A program made the position numbers and the translations under genes. The notes beneath the pieces were generated by a model. It did no database searches, was not told the origin of the DNA, and worked only from the letters and a program-made list of their open reading frames with translations. Shown piece by piece: positions 43,918-54,300 of a DNA stretch of 64,000 nt; the first letter of the stretch is position 1, and each line of letters opens with the position of its first letter. Location of the stretch: NCBI GenBank assembly GCA_021811385.1, contig JAJZPC010000001.1, forward strand, positions 1-64,000. The letters are read 5' to 3'. The DNA is from Deltaproteobacteria bacterium. Its GTDB lineage: Bacteria; Desulfobacterota; Desulfobulbia; Desulfobulbales; Desulfurivibrionaceae.

Positions 43918-44787
43918 ATGAACGTACGCAAAGCTGTTATCCCGGTGGCCGGCAAGGGCACCCGCTTTCTCCCGGCCAGCAAGGCCATCCCCAAGGAAAT
44001 GCTCACCATCGTCGACCGGCCGACCATCCAGTACATTGTCGAAGAGGTGGTCGCCTCCGGAATCGAGGAGATCGTTTTTGTCACCAGCCAGGGCAAATCC
44101 GCCATCGAGAATCATTTTGACTACGATTTCGAACTCGACACCATCCTCCGGCAAAAGGGCAAGGATGCGCTCTGCGAAGAGATCAACCATATATCAAATC
44201 TCATCGACATTACCACGGTCCGTCAGAAAAAACCATTGGGACTGGGCCACGCCATCTGGACCACCAGGAATGTCATCGGCAACGAGCCCTTCCTGGTGCT
44301 GTTGGGCGATGACCTGGTCTTGAGCAAGGTGCCGTGCTGCCAGCAAATGCTCACCCTCCACCAGGAGCTGGACGCTCCCATCGTGGCAATCCAGAAGGTG
44401 CCGGCCGAGGAGACCAACCAGTACGGAATCGTGGAGGGAACCAAGATCCGTGACGGAGTGTATCAGGTGGACCGCATGGTGGAAAAGCCCGCGCCCGGCA
44501 CCACCGACTCCGACCTGGCGATCATCGGCCGCTATCTCCTGACCCCGGAGATCTTTCCCATGCTCGAGAAAACCACGCCGGGCCACGGGGGAGAAATCCA
44601 GCTCACCGACGCCCTGCTGGCCCTGGCCAAACAGCGCCCCATGTATGCCTATGAATTCAGCGGCACCCGCTTTGACGCCGGGGACAAGCTCGGCTACCTC
44701 AAGGCCATTGTCGCCTATGCCCTGCGGCATCCCGTGATATCCAAGGAATTCAAGAAACACATCAAGGAGATCTGCACGGGTTTTTAG
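43918..44787 (+). CDS. galU: UTP-glucose-1-phosphate uridylyltransferase
   Basis: 289 residues. Nucleotidyltransferase motif AVIPVAGKGTRFLPASKAIP, KEMLTIVDRPTIQYIVEEVV in part, LGHAIWTT, LLGDDLVL and GGEIQLTDALLAL. It forms UDP-glucose, the precursor of many NDP-sugars used in envelope glycans. Adjacent to priA, outside the polysaccharide locus, so a housekeeping copy. Confidence 0.93.
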   Translation: MNVRKAVIPVAGKGTRFLPASKAIPKEMLTIVDRPTIQYIVEEVVASGIEEIVFVTSQGKSAIENHFDYDFELDTILRQKGKDALCEEINHISNLIDITTVRQKKPLGLGHAIWTTRNVIGNEPFLVLLGDDLVLSKVPCCQQMLTLHQELDAPIVAIQKVPAEETNQYGIVEGTKIRDGVYQVDRMVEKPAPGTTDSDLAIIGRYLLTPEIFPMLEKTTPGHGGEIQLTDALLALAKQRPMYAYEFSGTRFDAGDKLGYLKAIVAYALRHPVISKEFKKHIKEICTGF

Positions 44788-44816
44788 GAGAAGAACGAAA
44801 AAGAATCTCCATCCCG

Positions 44817-44848
44817 GGCCGCCCCTCTGCCGAGTCAGAAGGGCGGCC
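44817..44848 (+). terminator. Strong GC hairpin between galU and priA
   Basis: GGCCGCCC (44817-44824) and GGGCGGCC (44841-44848), with inner TCTG/CAGA pairing. No T run follows, so it may be a weak terminator or an mRNA-stabilising hairpin at the galU 3' end. Confidence 0.5.
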
Positions 44849-44872
44849 TCTCACTTTCACCGACAACGCGCC

Positions 44873-47326
44873 ATGTCCTCCGCATCCCCTCCCTATCTTG
44901 AAGTCGCCGTGGCAGCACCTCTGCCGCAGACCCTGACCTACGCCGCCTTGCGCGACGGGCGGGTGGCCAAGCCGGGGCAGCGAGTGCTGGTGCCCTTAAG
45001 CGGACGATTGCTCACCGGCTATGTCCTGGCCGTAACCGAAGAAAAACCCGAATTCCGCCTCAAGCCCATTGCCGATATCCTTGATGATTTCCCGGTGTTT
45101 CCGGAAAACATGGTCCCCTTTTTCCGCTGGGTGGCCCGCTACTATCATTACCCCATAGGTGAAGTGATCCGGGGCGCGCTGCCCGGCGGGCTCACCTCGC
45201 AAAGCGGTCGCCAGATCAAGGCCACCGAAGCGGGGCTGCGCTATTTCCTTGTTGAGCAGCCACAGCTTGTCCTTGACCATCCCTGGCTCGCCAATCTGAC
45301 CGCCAACAAAAAATTGAGCGCCGCCACGGTACGCAAACTCTGGCGGGACAAGGAAAGACGGGTCATCGAACAATGGGATGAGCAGGGATTACTCTCGGTG
45401 GAGCAGATTATCTCCGGGGCGACCATCGGCCAGAAGACCGAGACCTGTGTGCTCCTTGCCCTGGAGCCGCTTGCCCCGGAGACCCTGGCCAGCCTCAAGC
45501 CCTCGGAAAAAAAGACCCTCACTCTCCTTGAAGAGATGCTGCCCCCCGCACCCCAGGCGCTTCCCCGGAGGGAGCTGACCAAGGCATACAGCGGCGCGGC
45601 AAAAGCCCTCGCCTCTCTGGCCGAAAAAGGGATCATCCGCCTGGAAGAACGCCCGGTGTACCGCGACCCCTTTGGCGAAACCCCGCTTTTTTACCCCAGG
45701 CCACCCCATCTCACCGTGGATCAGCAGAATGCCCTTGCCCAACTGAACCCGGCCATCGCCAAAAAACAATACGCGCCCTTCCTGCTGCACGGCGTCACCG
45801 GCAGCGGCAAGACCGAGGTCTACCTGCGGGCCGCGGAAACCGCCCTGGCCTTGGGGCGCAGCGTGCTGGTGCTGGTGCCGGAAATCGCCCTGGCCACCCA
45901 ATTGGAGGCGCATTTCCTTTCCCGCTTCGGCGAGACCGTGGCCCTGCTCCACAGCGGCCTGGCCCGAGGGGAGCGATTCGACCAGTGGCAGCGGGTGGTT
46001 TCCGGGGAGGCGCGCATCGTGATCGGCGCCCGCTCCGCCATCTTCGCGCCCCTTGGTGACCCGGGGCTGATCATCGTGGATGAGGAACACGACACCGCCT
46101 ACAAGCAGGAAGACAGCCTCCGCTACCAGGGCCGCGACCTGGCCCTGGTCCGGGGCAGCCAGGCCGGAGCCACGGTGCTGCTCGGTTCGGCCACCCCGTC
46201 CCTGGCCAGCTTTCAGCATGCGCTCAGCGGCAAGTATACCCTGCTCAGTCTGCCTATCCGAATCGAGAACCGGCCCCTGCCCCAGGTGGAGCTGGTCGAT
46301 CTCCAGGCGGTGAACACGGTTTCCGGACGGCCGCCGCTTTTTAGCCCGCAACTCAAGCAAGCGCTACGGGCGACCCTGGCCCGGCAGGAGCAGAGCCTCG
46401 TCTTTTTAAACCGCCGCGGGTTTGCCGGGTGCATGCTCTGTTCCGACTGCGGCCAGGCGGTACAATGCCCCCATTGCCGGATAACCCTGACCCTGCACAA
46501 GGGCAGGGGCGAACTGGTCTGCCATTACTGCGGCTATGCCACCAACAGCCGCACGGTCTGCGCCAATTGCCGTTCCATCAACCTCTCTCCCATCGGTTTC
46601 GGCACGGAGCGCATCGAAGAAGAGCTTGCCGGGATGTTCCCCAAGGCACGCATCGCCCGACTCGACCACGACACCACCCGCAACCGCCAGGATTTCCTCC
46701 GCATCCTCCGGGCAGTGCATGACCGGGAGGTGGACATCCTGGTGGGCACCCAGATGATCACCAAGGGCCATCATTTCCCCCATGTCACCCTGGTGGGCAT
46801 TGTCTGGGCCGACGCCGGGCTGGGCATGCCCGATTACAAGGCGGGCGAGCGCACCTTCCAGCTTTTGGCCCAGGTCACCGGTCGGGCGGGGAGGGGCGAA
46901 CAGCCGGGCAAGGTCATCGTCCAGACCCACCAGCCCGGTCATTACAGCATTGCCGCAGCCCGCGACCACGATTACCCCCGTTTTTTCGAAAAAGAGATCG
47001 GGCTGCGCAAGGCATTGGGCTATCCGCCCTTCAGCCGCCTCATCAATCTGGTCCTTGACGGCGAACAGGAAGAGGCGGTGCAAAACAGGGCTGAAGCCCT
47101 GGCCGCCAAGGGCAAGGCCCTGCGCCGGTATCGCAAAACCGCCATCCTCGGCCCGGCCCCGGCTCCCCTGGCCCGGTTGCGGGGCAGATTCCGCTGGCAG
47201 ATCCTGCTCAAGGGGACTGACCTTGAAGAGCTGCACTCCCTCTGCCTGGAGTTGGAACAGGAGCACGCCCGGTTGGCTGGAGCGGTGAATTTGTCGGTGG
47301 ACGTTGATCCGGAAAATATGTTATAA
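44873..47326 (+). CDS. priA: Primosomal replication protein N' (helicase PriA)
   Basis: 817 residues. N-terminal 3' DNA-binding domain (YLEVAVAAPLPQTLTYA), Walker A HGVTGSGKTEVYLRA (about residue 305), DEEH box IIVDEEHDTAY, zinc site CSDCGQAVQCPHC, CHYCG and CANC (about 520-565), and helicase motif TQMITKGHHFP. It restarts stalled replication forks. Length is a little over the usual 730-740. Confidence 0.93.
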   Translation: MSSASPPYLEVAVAAPLPQTLTYAALRDGRVAKPGQRVLVPLSGRLLTGYVLAVTEEKPEFRLKPIADILDDFPVFPENMVPFFRWVARYYHYPIGEVIRGALPGGLTSQSGRQIKATEAGLRYFLVEQPQLVLDHPWLANLTANKKLSAATVRKLWRDKERRVIEQWDEQGLLSVEQIISGATIGQKTETCVLLALEPLAPETLASLKPSEKKTLTLLEEMLPPAPQALPRRELTKAYSGAAKALASLAEKGIIRLEERPVYRDPFGETPLFYPRPPHLTVDQQNALAQLNPAIAKKQYAPFLLHGVTGSGKTEVYLRAAETALALGRSVLVLVPEIALATQLEAHFLSRFGETVALLHSGLARGERFDQWQRVVSGEARIVIGARSAIFAPLGDPGLIIVDEEHDTAYKQEDSLRYQGRDLALVRGSQAGATVLLGSATPSLASFQHALSGKYTLLSLPIRIENRPLPQVELVDLQAVNTVSGRPPLFSPQLKQALRATLARQEQSLVFLNRRGFAGCMLCSDCGQAVQCPHCRITLTLHKGRGELVCHYCGYATNSRTVCANCRSINLSPIGFGTERIEEELAGMFPKARIARLDHDTTRNRQDFLRILRAVHDREVDILVGTQMITKGHHFPHVTLVGIVWADAGLGMPDYKAGERTFQLLAQVTGRAGRGEQPGKVIVQTHQPGHYSIAAARDHDYPRFFEKEIGLRKALGYPPFSRLINLVLDGEQEEAVQNRAEALAAKGKALRRYRKTAILGPAPAPLARLRGRFRWQILLKGTDLEELHSLCLELEQEHARLAGAVNLSVDVDPENML

Positions 47327-47397
47327 ATTGTCTCCTTAATCGCCTCGGTTCATCCCGGCGAAACCCCAAAAAACGCATCACCAAGGATACCCCCCCC

Positions 47398-47913
47398 ATG
47401 GCTCTGCGAGAGATTGTCACCTACCCCTTTCCCATTCTCAAGGACACGGCCAAGCCGGTGACCGACTTCGGCGAGGAGCTCAAAAAGCTGGTGGCCGATA
47501 TGGCGGAAACCATGTACGACGCTCCTGGCGTCGGCCTGGCGGCCCCGCAGATCAACATCCCCCTGCAACTCTGCGTCATCGACATCTCCAGAAAGGATGA
47601 GCCGAAAGATCTCATCGTGCTGGCCAACCCAAAAATTATCAAGGGCGAGGGGGAAGAGGTTGACGAAGAGGGGTGCCTCAGCGTGCGGGAGTACTCCAGC
47701 AAGGTTCCCCGTTACACAAAAATCTGGGTGGAGGCCCAGGACATCAACGGCCAGCCCCTGAGCTTCGAGGCGGAGGATTATTACGCCCGGGTGATCCAGC
47801 ACGAACTCGACCACCTGAACGGCACCCTGTTCATCGACCGGATCAGCTCCCTCAAGCGGACGCTGTACAAAAAGAAGCTCAAAAAAATGCTCAAGGCCGA
47901 AGAGGGGAAATAA
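47398..47913 (+). CDS. def: Peptide deformylase
   Basis: 171 residues. The three signature motifs are intact: GVGLAAPQI, EEGCLSVRE and QHELDHLNG, with the metal Cys and two His ligands. It removes formyl from nascent N-terminal methionine. It forms the standard pair with fmt, 3 nt apart. Confidence 0.95.
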   Translation: MALREIVTYPFPILKDTAKPVTDFGEELKKLVADMAETMYDAPGVGLAAPQINIPLQLCVIDISRKDEPKDLIVLANPKIIKGEGEEVDEEGCLSVREYSSKVPRYTKIWVEAQDINGQPLSFEAEDYYARVIQHELDHLNGTLFIDRISSLKRTLYKKKLKKMLKAEEGK

Positions 47914-47916
47914 CCG

Positions 47917-48864
47917 GTGGCAAATAGCAGGTATCGCATCATCTTCATGGGCACCCCGGAGTTTGCCGTGCCCTCGCTGCAAGCCCTGCTCGACCACGGA
48001 GAAGAGGTGGTCGCCGTGGTCTGCCAGCCGGACAAACCCAAGGGGAGAGGCCGCAAGCTGAGCCCGCCCCCGGTCAAAGAACTGGCCCTGGCCGTCGGCC
48101 TCCCGGTTCTCCAGCCGACCAAGGTGCGAACCCCTGAGTTTTTAGAAGAGCTCCGCTCCTATCACCCGGATCTCATGGTGGTGACCGCCTACGGCCGCAT
48201 CCTGACCGGGCCGGTGCTCAACCTCCCGCGCCTGGGCACCATCAACGTGCACGGCTCGCTCCTCCCCAAATACCGGGGCGCGGCGCCGGTCCAGTGGGCG
48301 ATATTGAACGGCGACACGGAAACCGGCATCACCATCATGCAGATGGACGAGGGCATGGACACCGGCGACATCCTCCTGCCGGAAAGCCTGGCCATTGAAC
48401 CCGACGACACCGCAGGCACCCTGGCCGTGAAGATGGCCGACCTCGGCGGCCGGTTGTTGATCGAAGCGCTGGAACTGCTCAAGGGTGGGAATCTCCCCCC
48501 GCAGAAGCAGGACGACAGCCTGGCCACCCCGGCGCCCCCGCTCACCAAGGAGTTGAGCCCCATCGACTGGCACAGGCCGGCCCGGGAAATCAGCTGCCAG
48601 ATCAGAGGGTTGGACCCATGGCCCATGGCGCACACCACTCTGGAAGGCAAATGGCTGCGGTTCTTTGCCCCGCAGGTAATTCCCGGCCCGGTGCGCGAAG
48701 CGCCCGGCACCCTGTGCAGGGCCGACAAAACCGGCTTAACCGTGGCCACGGGCGAAGGGTATCTGCGCGCAGGCGAGGTGCAGCTTGAGGGCTCCAAGCG
48801 CATGGGCGTGGACGCCTTTCTGAGGGGCAGGCCGCTCGCAGCAGGGCTGCGGTTCCCCACATGA
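47917..48864 (+). CDS. fmt: Methionyl-tRNA formyltransferase
   Basis: 315 residues, GTG start at 47917 with GAGGGG before it. RIIFMGTPEFAVPSL, PDKPKGRGRKLSPPPVK, catalytic HGSLLPKYRGAAPVQWAI and MDEGMDTGDI, then the C-terminal OB-like domain from about 205. It formylates Met-tRNA(fMet). Overlaps the next gene as ATGA. Confidence 0.94.
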   Translation: MANSRYRIIFMGTPEFAVPSLQALLDHGEEVVAVVCQPDKPKGRGRKLSPPPVKELALAVGLPVLQPTKVRTPEFLEELRSYHPDLMVVTAYGRILTGPVLNLPRLGTINVHGSLLPKYRGAAPVQWAILNGDTETGITIMQMDEGMDTGDILLPESLAIEPDDTAGTLAVKMADLGGRLLIEALELLKGGNLPPQKQDDSLATPAPPLTKELSPIDWHRPAREISCQIRGLDPWPMAHTTLEGKWLRFFAPQVIPGPVREAPGTLCRADKTGLTVATGEGYLRAGEVQLEGSKRMGVDAFLRGRPLAAGLRFPT

Positions 48865-49622
48865 CCCGGTTCCTGAAAAGCCGCATCTTTTACCTTGTTC
48901 TCATTCTGGCCGGGATCGGGGCCATTACCTTCTACGCGCTCCAGCAGGACAACCTGTTCGGCAGGGTTCTTGCCTACCTGCAAAATTCCCGGCAGCACGG
49001 AGAAGATATCCGGGAGGCCATCCTGGCCAAGGGTGTCTTCGCGCCGCTCATCTTCATCTCCCTGCAGGTTCTCCAGGTGCTGATCGCCCCCATACCCGGC
49101 GAGGCAAGCGGCATCCTGGGCGGCTACCTCTTCGGCGCCATGCCCGCCTTTGCCTACTCCACCCTCGGGCTTACCATCGGCTCCATGCTGGCCTTTGTCA
49201 TCGGCAGGCTGCTGAGCGACCTGGTGCGCCGCCGGTTGGAACACGCCGCCTTCTATAAACGGTTCAACCATCTGGTCAGCAAGGGGGATTTTGCCATTCC
49301 CTTTATCCTCTTTCTCCTGCCCGGCTTTCCCAAGGATTCCCTGGCCTATCTGCTGGGCATGAGCCACATGCCGATGCCGGTATTCTTGTTCATCACCGCG
49401 GTGGGGCGGATCCCCGGCACCCTGCTCCTTTCCTTCCAAGGGGCGGAGATCTACCAGGGCAACTACCTCAAATTTGCGATTCTCCTGGCGATCTCCGCCC
49501 TGATCGCCATCCCCTACGCCTTCTATCACAAACGGATTCTCGCCTGGCTCACCCGCTACAGCAGGCGGACCTTTCCCGACAACGGCAACACCAATCCTGG
49601 GCCACCGGAAAAAAATGACTGA
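48861..49622 (+). CDS. TVP38/TMEM64 (VTT-domain) membrane protein
   Basis: 253 residues with five or six hydrophobic segments. VTT/SNARE-associated motif: VLQVLIAPIPGEASGILGGY and FALGLTIGS-like sequence (STLGLTIGSMLAFVIGR), then FILFLLPGFPKDSLAYLLGM and AVGRIPGTLLLS. Family members of this type are linked to lipid transport or membrane homeostasis; the substrate is unknown. Coupled by ATGA to fmt and by an 8-nt overlap to larC. Confidence 0.82.
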   Translation: MTRFLKSRIFYLVLILAGIGAITFYALQQDNLFGRVLAYLQNSRQHGEDIREAILAKGVFAPLIFISLQVLQVLIAPIPGEASGILGGYLFGAMPAFAYSTLGLTIGSMLAFVIGRLLSDLVRRRLEHAAFYKRFNHLVSKGDFAIPFILFLLPGFPKDSLAYLLGMSHMPMPVFLFITAVGRIPGTLLLSFQGAEIYQGNYLKFAILLAISALIAIPYAFYHKRILAWLTRYSRRTFPDNGNTNPGPPEKND

Positions 49623-50808
49623 CCAGCGCACCATCGCCCATATCGACTGTTTTTCCGGGATCAGCGGCGACATGTTCCTTGGCGCCCTGCTCGATGCCGG
49701 GCTGCCGGAAGCGGAACTGCGCAGTCAGCTTGCCCTGCTCGGCCTTGACGGCTACACCCTGACCGTGGGCAAAAAAACCTGCGGGGCCATCGCCGCCACC
49801 ACTCTTTCGGTTGAAAGCAGCGAGAGCCATCCGCACCGCACCCTGACGGATATCCGACAGATCATCACCACCAGCAGCCTTGCGGAGCCGGTCAAGAAAA
49901 CAGCGCTCTCCATCTTCTCCGTGCTGGCCGAGGCCGAGGCCAAGGTGCATGGCAAGCCGGTGGAAACCGTGCATTTCCATGAGGTGGGGGGAATCGACGC
50001 TATTGTGGATATAGTCGGCGCGGCCATCGGCCTTGATGCCTTGCACATCACCCGGTTGCATTGCGCCCCCTTGCCCATGCCCAGTGGCTGGGTCCGGTGC
50101 GCCCACGGTCTGCTGCCCCTGCCGGCCCCGGCGGTCTGCGAGTTGCTGCAAGGGGCGCCCACCTACGGGGTGGAGCTGAGCCAGGAACTGGTCACCCCCA
50201 CCGGCGCGGCCATAGTCAAGGCGCTGGCCGCCGATTTCGGCCCCATGCCAGCCATGACCATGACCGGGGTAGGCTACGGGGCGGGCAGCCAGGAGCTGAG
50301 CAATGGTCAACCCAATCTCCTCCGCCTGATCCTGGGCACCGCCCGAATCGCGGTCGAAGCCCAGGAGGTGGAGGTGATCGAAACCCATCTGGACGACTGG
50401 TCGCCGGAAACCTTCCCCTATCTCAGCGAGCGACTCTTTGCCTTAGGCGCCCTGGATGTGGCCCTGATCCCCATCCAGATGAAAAAAGGACGGCCCGGCT
50501 TCCTGCTGCGGGTGATCTGCGACCGGACTGCATCCCTGGCCGCCAAGGAGTGCATCCTCAGCGAAACCACGGCCATTGGGTTGCGTTTTCGCACCGAACA
50601 GCGCTGGACCTTGCCCAGGGAGACCGGCACCGTTCCCACCCGCTGGGGTGCGGTACGGGTAAAGAAGGTAACGACTCCTGCCGGGGAGGTATTGACCCCG
50701 GAATACGAGGATTGCAAACGGGTGGCAATCGCACACAACGTCCCGATCAAAGCGGTGTACGCCGAGGTGGCTCGCGCCGAACGCACGGATTTCACAAAGG
50801 ATACCTGA
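49615..50808 (+). CDS. larC: Nickel-pincer cofactor insertion enzyme LarC
   Basis: 397 residues. IAHIDCFSGISGDMFLGALL at the N-terminus, VHFHEVGGIDAIVDIVGAAI, ETHLDDWSPETFPYLSERLF (quoted in part) and a C-terminal domain with FRTEQRWTLPRETG. It is the CTP-dependent nickel insertase of lactate-racemase-type cofactor synthesis. It is a single ORF here; no larA, larB or larE is present in the window. Overlaps pgpA at TGATG. Confidence 0.88.
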   Translation: MTDQRTIAHIDCFSGISGDMFLGALLDAGLPEAELRSQLALLGLDGYTLTVGKKTCGAIAATTLSVESSESHPHRTLTDIRQIITTSSLAEPVKKTALSIFSVLAEAEAKVHGKPVETVHFHEVGGIDAIVDIVGAAIGLDALHITRLHCAPLPMPSGWVRCAHGLLPLPAPAVCELLQGAPTYGVELSQELVTPTGAAIVKALAADFGPMPAMTMTGVGYGAGSQELSNGQPNLLRLILGTARIAVEAQEVEVIETHLDDWSPETFPYLSERLFALGALDVALIPIQMKKGRPGFLLRVICDRTASLAAKECILSETTAIGLRFRTEQRWTLPRETGTVPTRWGAVRVKKVTTPAGEVLTPEYEDCKRVAIAHNVPIKAVYAEVARAERTDFTKDT

Positions 50809-51260
50809 TGGATCGTCTGTTCATGACCATTGCCACCGGTTTCGGCGCGGGTTATCTGCCCAAGGCCCCCGGCACCTGGGGGTCGCTGGTGGCCCTGCCC
50901 CTGCATTTTTTCCTCCGCCAGCTACCGCCGAACCACTATGCCCTTGCCCTGGCGGGGATCTTTTTCATCGCCGTCATCACGGCCGGACAGGCGGAAAAGA
51001 TCCTGGATCGCAAAGACCCGGGCGTGGTGGTGATCGACGAGGTCATCGGCATGCTCATCACCCTCATTGGTGCCCCGAACAACCCCCTGATCTGGCTGCT
51101 GGGATTTTTCATCTTCCGTTTTTTCGACATCTTCAAGCCCTACCCCATCCGGATCATCGACCAACGGATCAACGGCGGCATGGGCATTGTCCTGGACGAT
51201 GTTCTGGCTGGAATTTACAGCCTTATTGTCCTGCAAGTTTTCTGCTATGCTGTACTTTGA
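50808..51260 (+). CDS. pgpA: Phosphatidylglycerophosphatase A
   Basis: 150 residues from the ATG at 50808; the 399-residue track ORF begins inside larC in another frame and only its end is real. MTIATGFGAGYLPKAPGTWG, VVIDEVIGMLITL (catalytic acid region), FRFFDIFKPYPI and GGMGIVLDDVLAGI, with three or four membrane segments. It makes phosphatidylglycerol. Confidence 0.92.
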   Translation: MDRLFMTIATGFGAGYLPKAPGTWGSLVALPLHFFLRQLPPNHYALALAGIFFIAVITAGQAEKILDRKDPGVVVIDEVIGMLITLIGAPNNPLIWLLGFFIFRFFDIFKPYPIRIIDQRINGGMGIVLDDVLAGIYSLIVLQVFCYAVL

Positions 51261-51309
51261 TAGGAAAAAACTCCCCGCTTCCGCAAGGTCCAGCCCCTTC
51301 TAGAGGCAG

Positions 51310-51336
51310 GCCTCCGGAGGCATTGTCTCCGGAGGC
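51310..51336 (+). promoter_or_regulatory. Hairpin that hides the ribosome site of the DUF748 gene
   Basis: GCCTCCGGAG (51310-51319) and CTCCGGAGGC (51327-51336) form a perfect 10-bp stem around a 7-nt loop. The second arm contains GGAGG (51331-51335), the ribosome site 9 nt before the ATG at 51345. Translation is probably reduced unless the stem opens. Confidence 0.6.
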
Positions 51337-51344
51337 GCCGTGTC

Positions 51345-54300
51345 ATGCCCAAAAACAAACCCTCTCTCCATGGGTCTATATTTTTCCGCTTCATTCCTCC
51401 GGCCATCCGCCGCCTCTGCCTGCGGTTGGGCCAGGGGATGGCAATCCTCTTCACTGTCTACGCCCTGGCCGGATTCTTCCTTGCCCCCTCTCTGCTGAAC
51501 AAATTCCTCCCGCAATACGCTGCGGAACAGCTGCACGCCCGGTTGACCATGGAGGCGATCCGGATCAACCCCCTTCTTTTCACCTGCGAAATCAAAGGGT
51601 TGCGCCTGACACAGGAGGGCGAAGGCGAACCGGTTCTTGCGGTGGAGCGGTTGTTCGTCGATTTTGAAACAGAAAGCCTGTTTCGCCGGGCCTGGACCTT
51701 TGCCGATCTGGTCATTGAAAAACCCGCCCTCCGCCTCGCAATCGACAACGATGGCCGTCTCAACCTGGCGCGGCTGAACCCCTCCGGCTCTGCCGGGGCA
51801 GAGGAACCGGCAATAAGTCCTGCCCCTGCCGAACCACACCCCCTGCCCCGCCTCTATCTCCAGCATTTTTCCCTGTCCGGCGGCTCGGCCAGCCTTACGG
51901 ATCAGAGTAAAAAATCGCCCCCCAAGCCCTTTGCCATCGACCCGCTGAACATCGAGCTGGTCAAGGTCTCCACCCTACCCGAGCAGCGCGGGGCCTATGC
52001 GGTTTCCGCCGCCCTGCCCGAAGGCGGCTCCCTTGGTTGGAAGGGCACCCTGTCCCTTGCCCCGATTCTGGCCACCGGCTCTCTTGAGCTCAAGAACTTC
52101 AAACCCGCCACCATCTGGCGCTTTCTCCCGGAGCGGGTCCATATCGCTCCCCCCCCGGGCACCCTTGCGCTCACGGCAGACTACCGCTTTTCCTTGCCGG
52201 ATGGGAAACCTGCCCTTGAGATGCATCCTGTCGCCATCACACTCCAGGGCCTCGCTGTACAAGGCACGAACGCACCCCAGCCCCTCCTGACGCTCAACAC
52301 GCTCACCGCCTCGGGCGGCCGGATCGATCTGGCCAAGCATCAGGTGCTGTTCCCGACCCTCGCTGTACATGGCCTTGCGGCAACAGCGAGCATGGATGCC
52401 AACGGGCGCGGCAACTGGGAGGGACTTGTCGAGCCAGAGGAGGACGAGGAGCCCACCGAGCCCTGGCAGATCGGGATTGACTCCCTCACCGTCGCCGACT
52501 CCACCGTGGGATTCAGCAGCGACAGCCCTGCCAATCCCATCAACCTCACCCTGGACCTGACCAAGCTCTCCCTGGCCAGCGCCACGGTTGACCTTGGCAA
52601 ACGACAGGCGTCGGGCAAGCATCTTGCCCTGTCCGGCGGCGGGCTTACCCTGAATCTGGGGATTGCATCCCCCGCGAAGGCTGCCCAAGCACCTGACAAG
52701 GGACATGAGCCGACCAGCCAGGAGCCTCCCTGGAAAACCTCCCTGGATCAACTTGCAATAAACGGCTTTCGGATCGGGTTCACCGACCAAGCCACCAAAA
52801 TCGCCTACACCTTGCGCGACCTCACCGCCGAGGTAAAAGACATCGGCCACCCCACCCAGCCCATCGCCTTCGATCTTAAAACCGGTGTCGAACAGGGCGG
52901 CGAGGCAACACTGCGCGGCACCGCCTCCCAGAAAGGCGACCGGATCGAGACCCAGGCGCAGATCGCACGCTTTAGCCTCAAACCGCTGGATGGACTGGTT
53001 GACCGGAAAGCCGCGGTTGCTCTGGTTTCCGGCAGCCTCTCGGCGGATGTGCGCCTGCTTCGCACCCAAGGCGAACTCCAACAGGCCACCCTCACCCTCG
53101 ACGGCGACGCCAGCATCAACGATTTACACCTCAGGGAAGACGACACCGGCGACCGGCTCCTTGCCTGGAAAGAGGCGACGGTCAGCGGCCTTGCCTTAAG
53201 CCTCAACCCGGATCGCCTCACCATCCGGGAGGTGCGGATGCAGGCGCCTGGAACAAAGATCATCATCTTCAAGGATAAGAGCATCAATCTTGCCAAACTC
53301 CGCAAGCAGGAGACCCAGCCGCAGCCTTCCGCGCCAGTCGCGGCAGACAAGGATCAAAAACCCTTTCCGGTGGCGGTGGAGCGGGTACGCCTGGAAAACG
53401 GCGTGGTGGATTTTGCCGATTTCAGCCTGGTGCTGCCCTTTGCCACCCGTATCCATCAGTGCAGGGGCTCGGCCAACTCCATCTCCAGCGAACCGGCAAG
53501 CAAGCCCGCGCTCAAATTCGACGGCAGGGTGGGCGAATTCGGCCAGGCCAAGGCGTCCGGCAGCCTGATGCCCTTTGCGCCCAAACGATTCACCGACATT
53601 ACGGTGCTATTCCGCAACGTGGCCATGGCGCCCCTTTCCCCCTACACCGCAACCTTTGCCGGCCGGACCATCGCCTCGGGCAAACTCAACCTGGATCTTG
53701 AGTACAAGATCAAAGAGAGCGAGCTGGCCGGCAAAAACTCGGTGGTGATGGAGGACTTCACCCTGGGCGATCGGGTGGAGAGCCCCACCGCCATGAGCCT
53801 GCCCCTTGATCTGGCCATTGCCCTGCTCACCGACAGCCAGGGGAAGATCGATCTGGCGGTGCCGATCAACGGCAATGTGGACCATCCGGAATTTTCTTAC
53901 GGAGTCGTTGTCCGGGAGGCGATATTCAACCTGCTCTCCAAGGTGGTGACTGCGCCATTCAGGGCGCTGGCCAGCCTGTTCGGCAGCGGGACGAAAAATC
54001 CGGACGCGGTTCTGTTCGAGCCGGGCAGGGCGGATGTGCCTCCTCCGGAGCAGGAAAAGCTCAAAGCAGTGAGCGGGGTGCTGGACAAGAAAAAACAGCT
54101 CGTCCTCACCGTACATGGGGGCTTTGATCCGGCCCTGGACGGGAGTGCGCTCAAAACCGCGCATATTCGCCAGGCCCTGGCGCAAAAACTTGGCGCAAAA
54201 CTCAGAGCGGGCGAAGAGCCAGACCCTGTCGCCTTTGACAGCGGCAAGACCCAACGGGCACTGGAATCCCTGGCCGGAGATGAGAGACTGAAAACCGCGC

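Noticed and set aside
48189-49673. 494-residue antisense ORF over fmt and the TVP38-like gene
   Set aside because: Long antisense frames are common in GC-rich genes; it has no family motif and no ribosome site.
50061-51260. 399-residue plus-strand ORF
   Set aside because: Its first 249 codons lie inside larC in another frame; only the part from 50808 is the pgpA gene.
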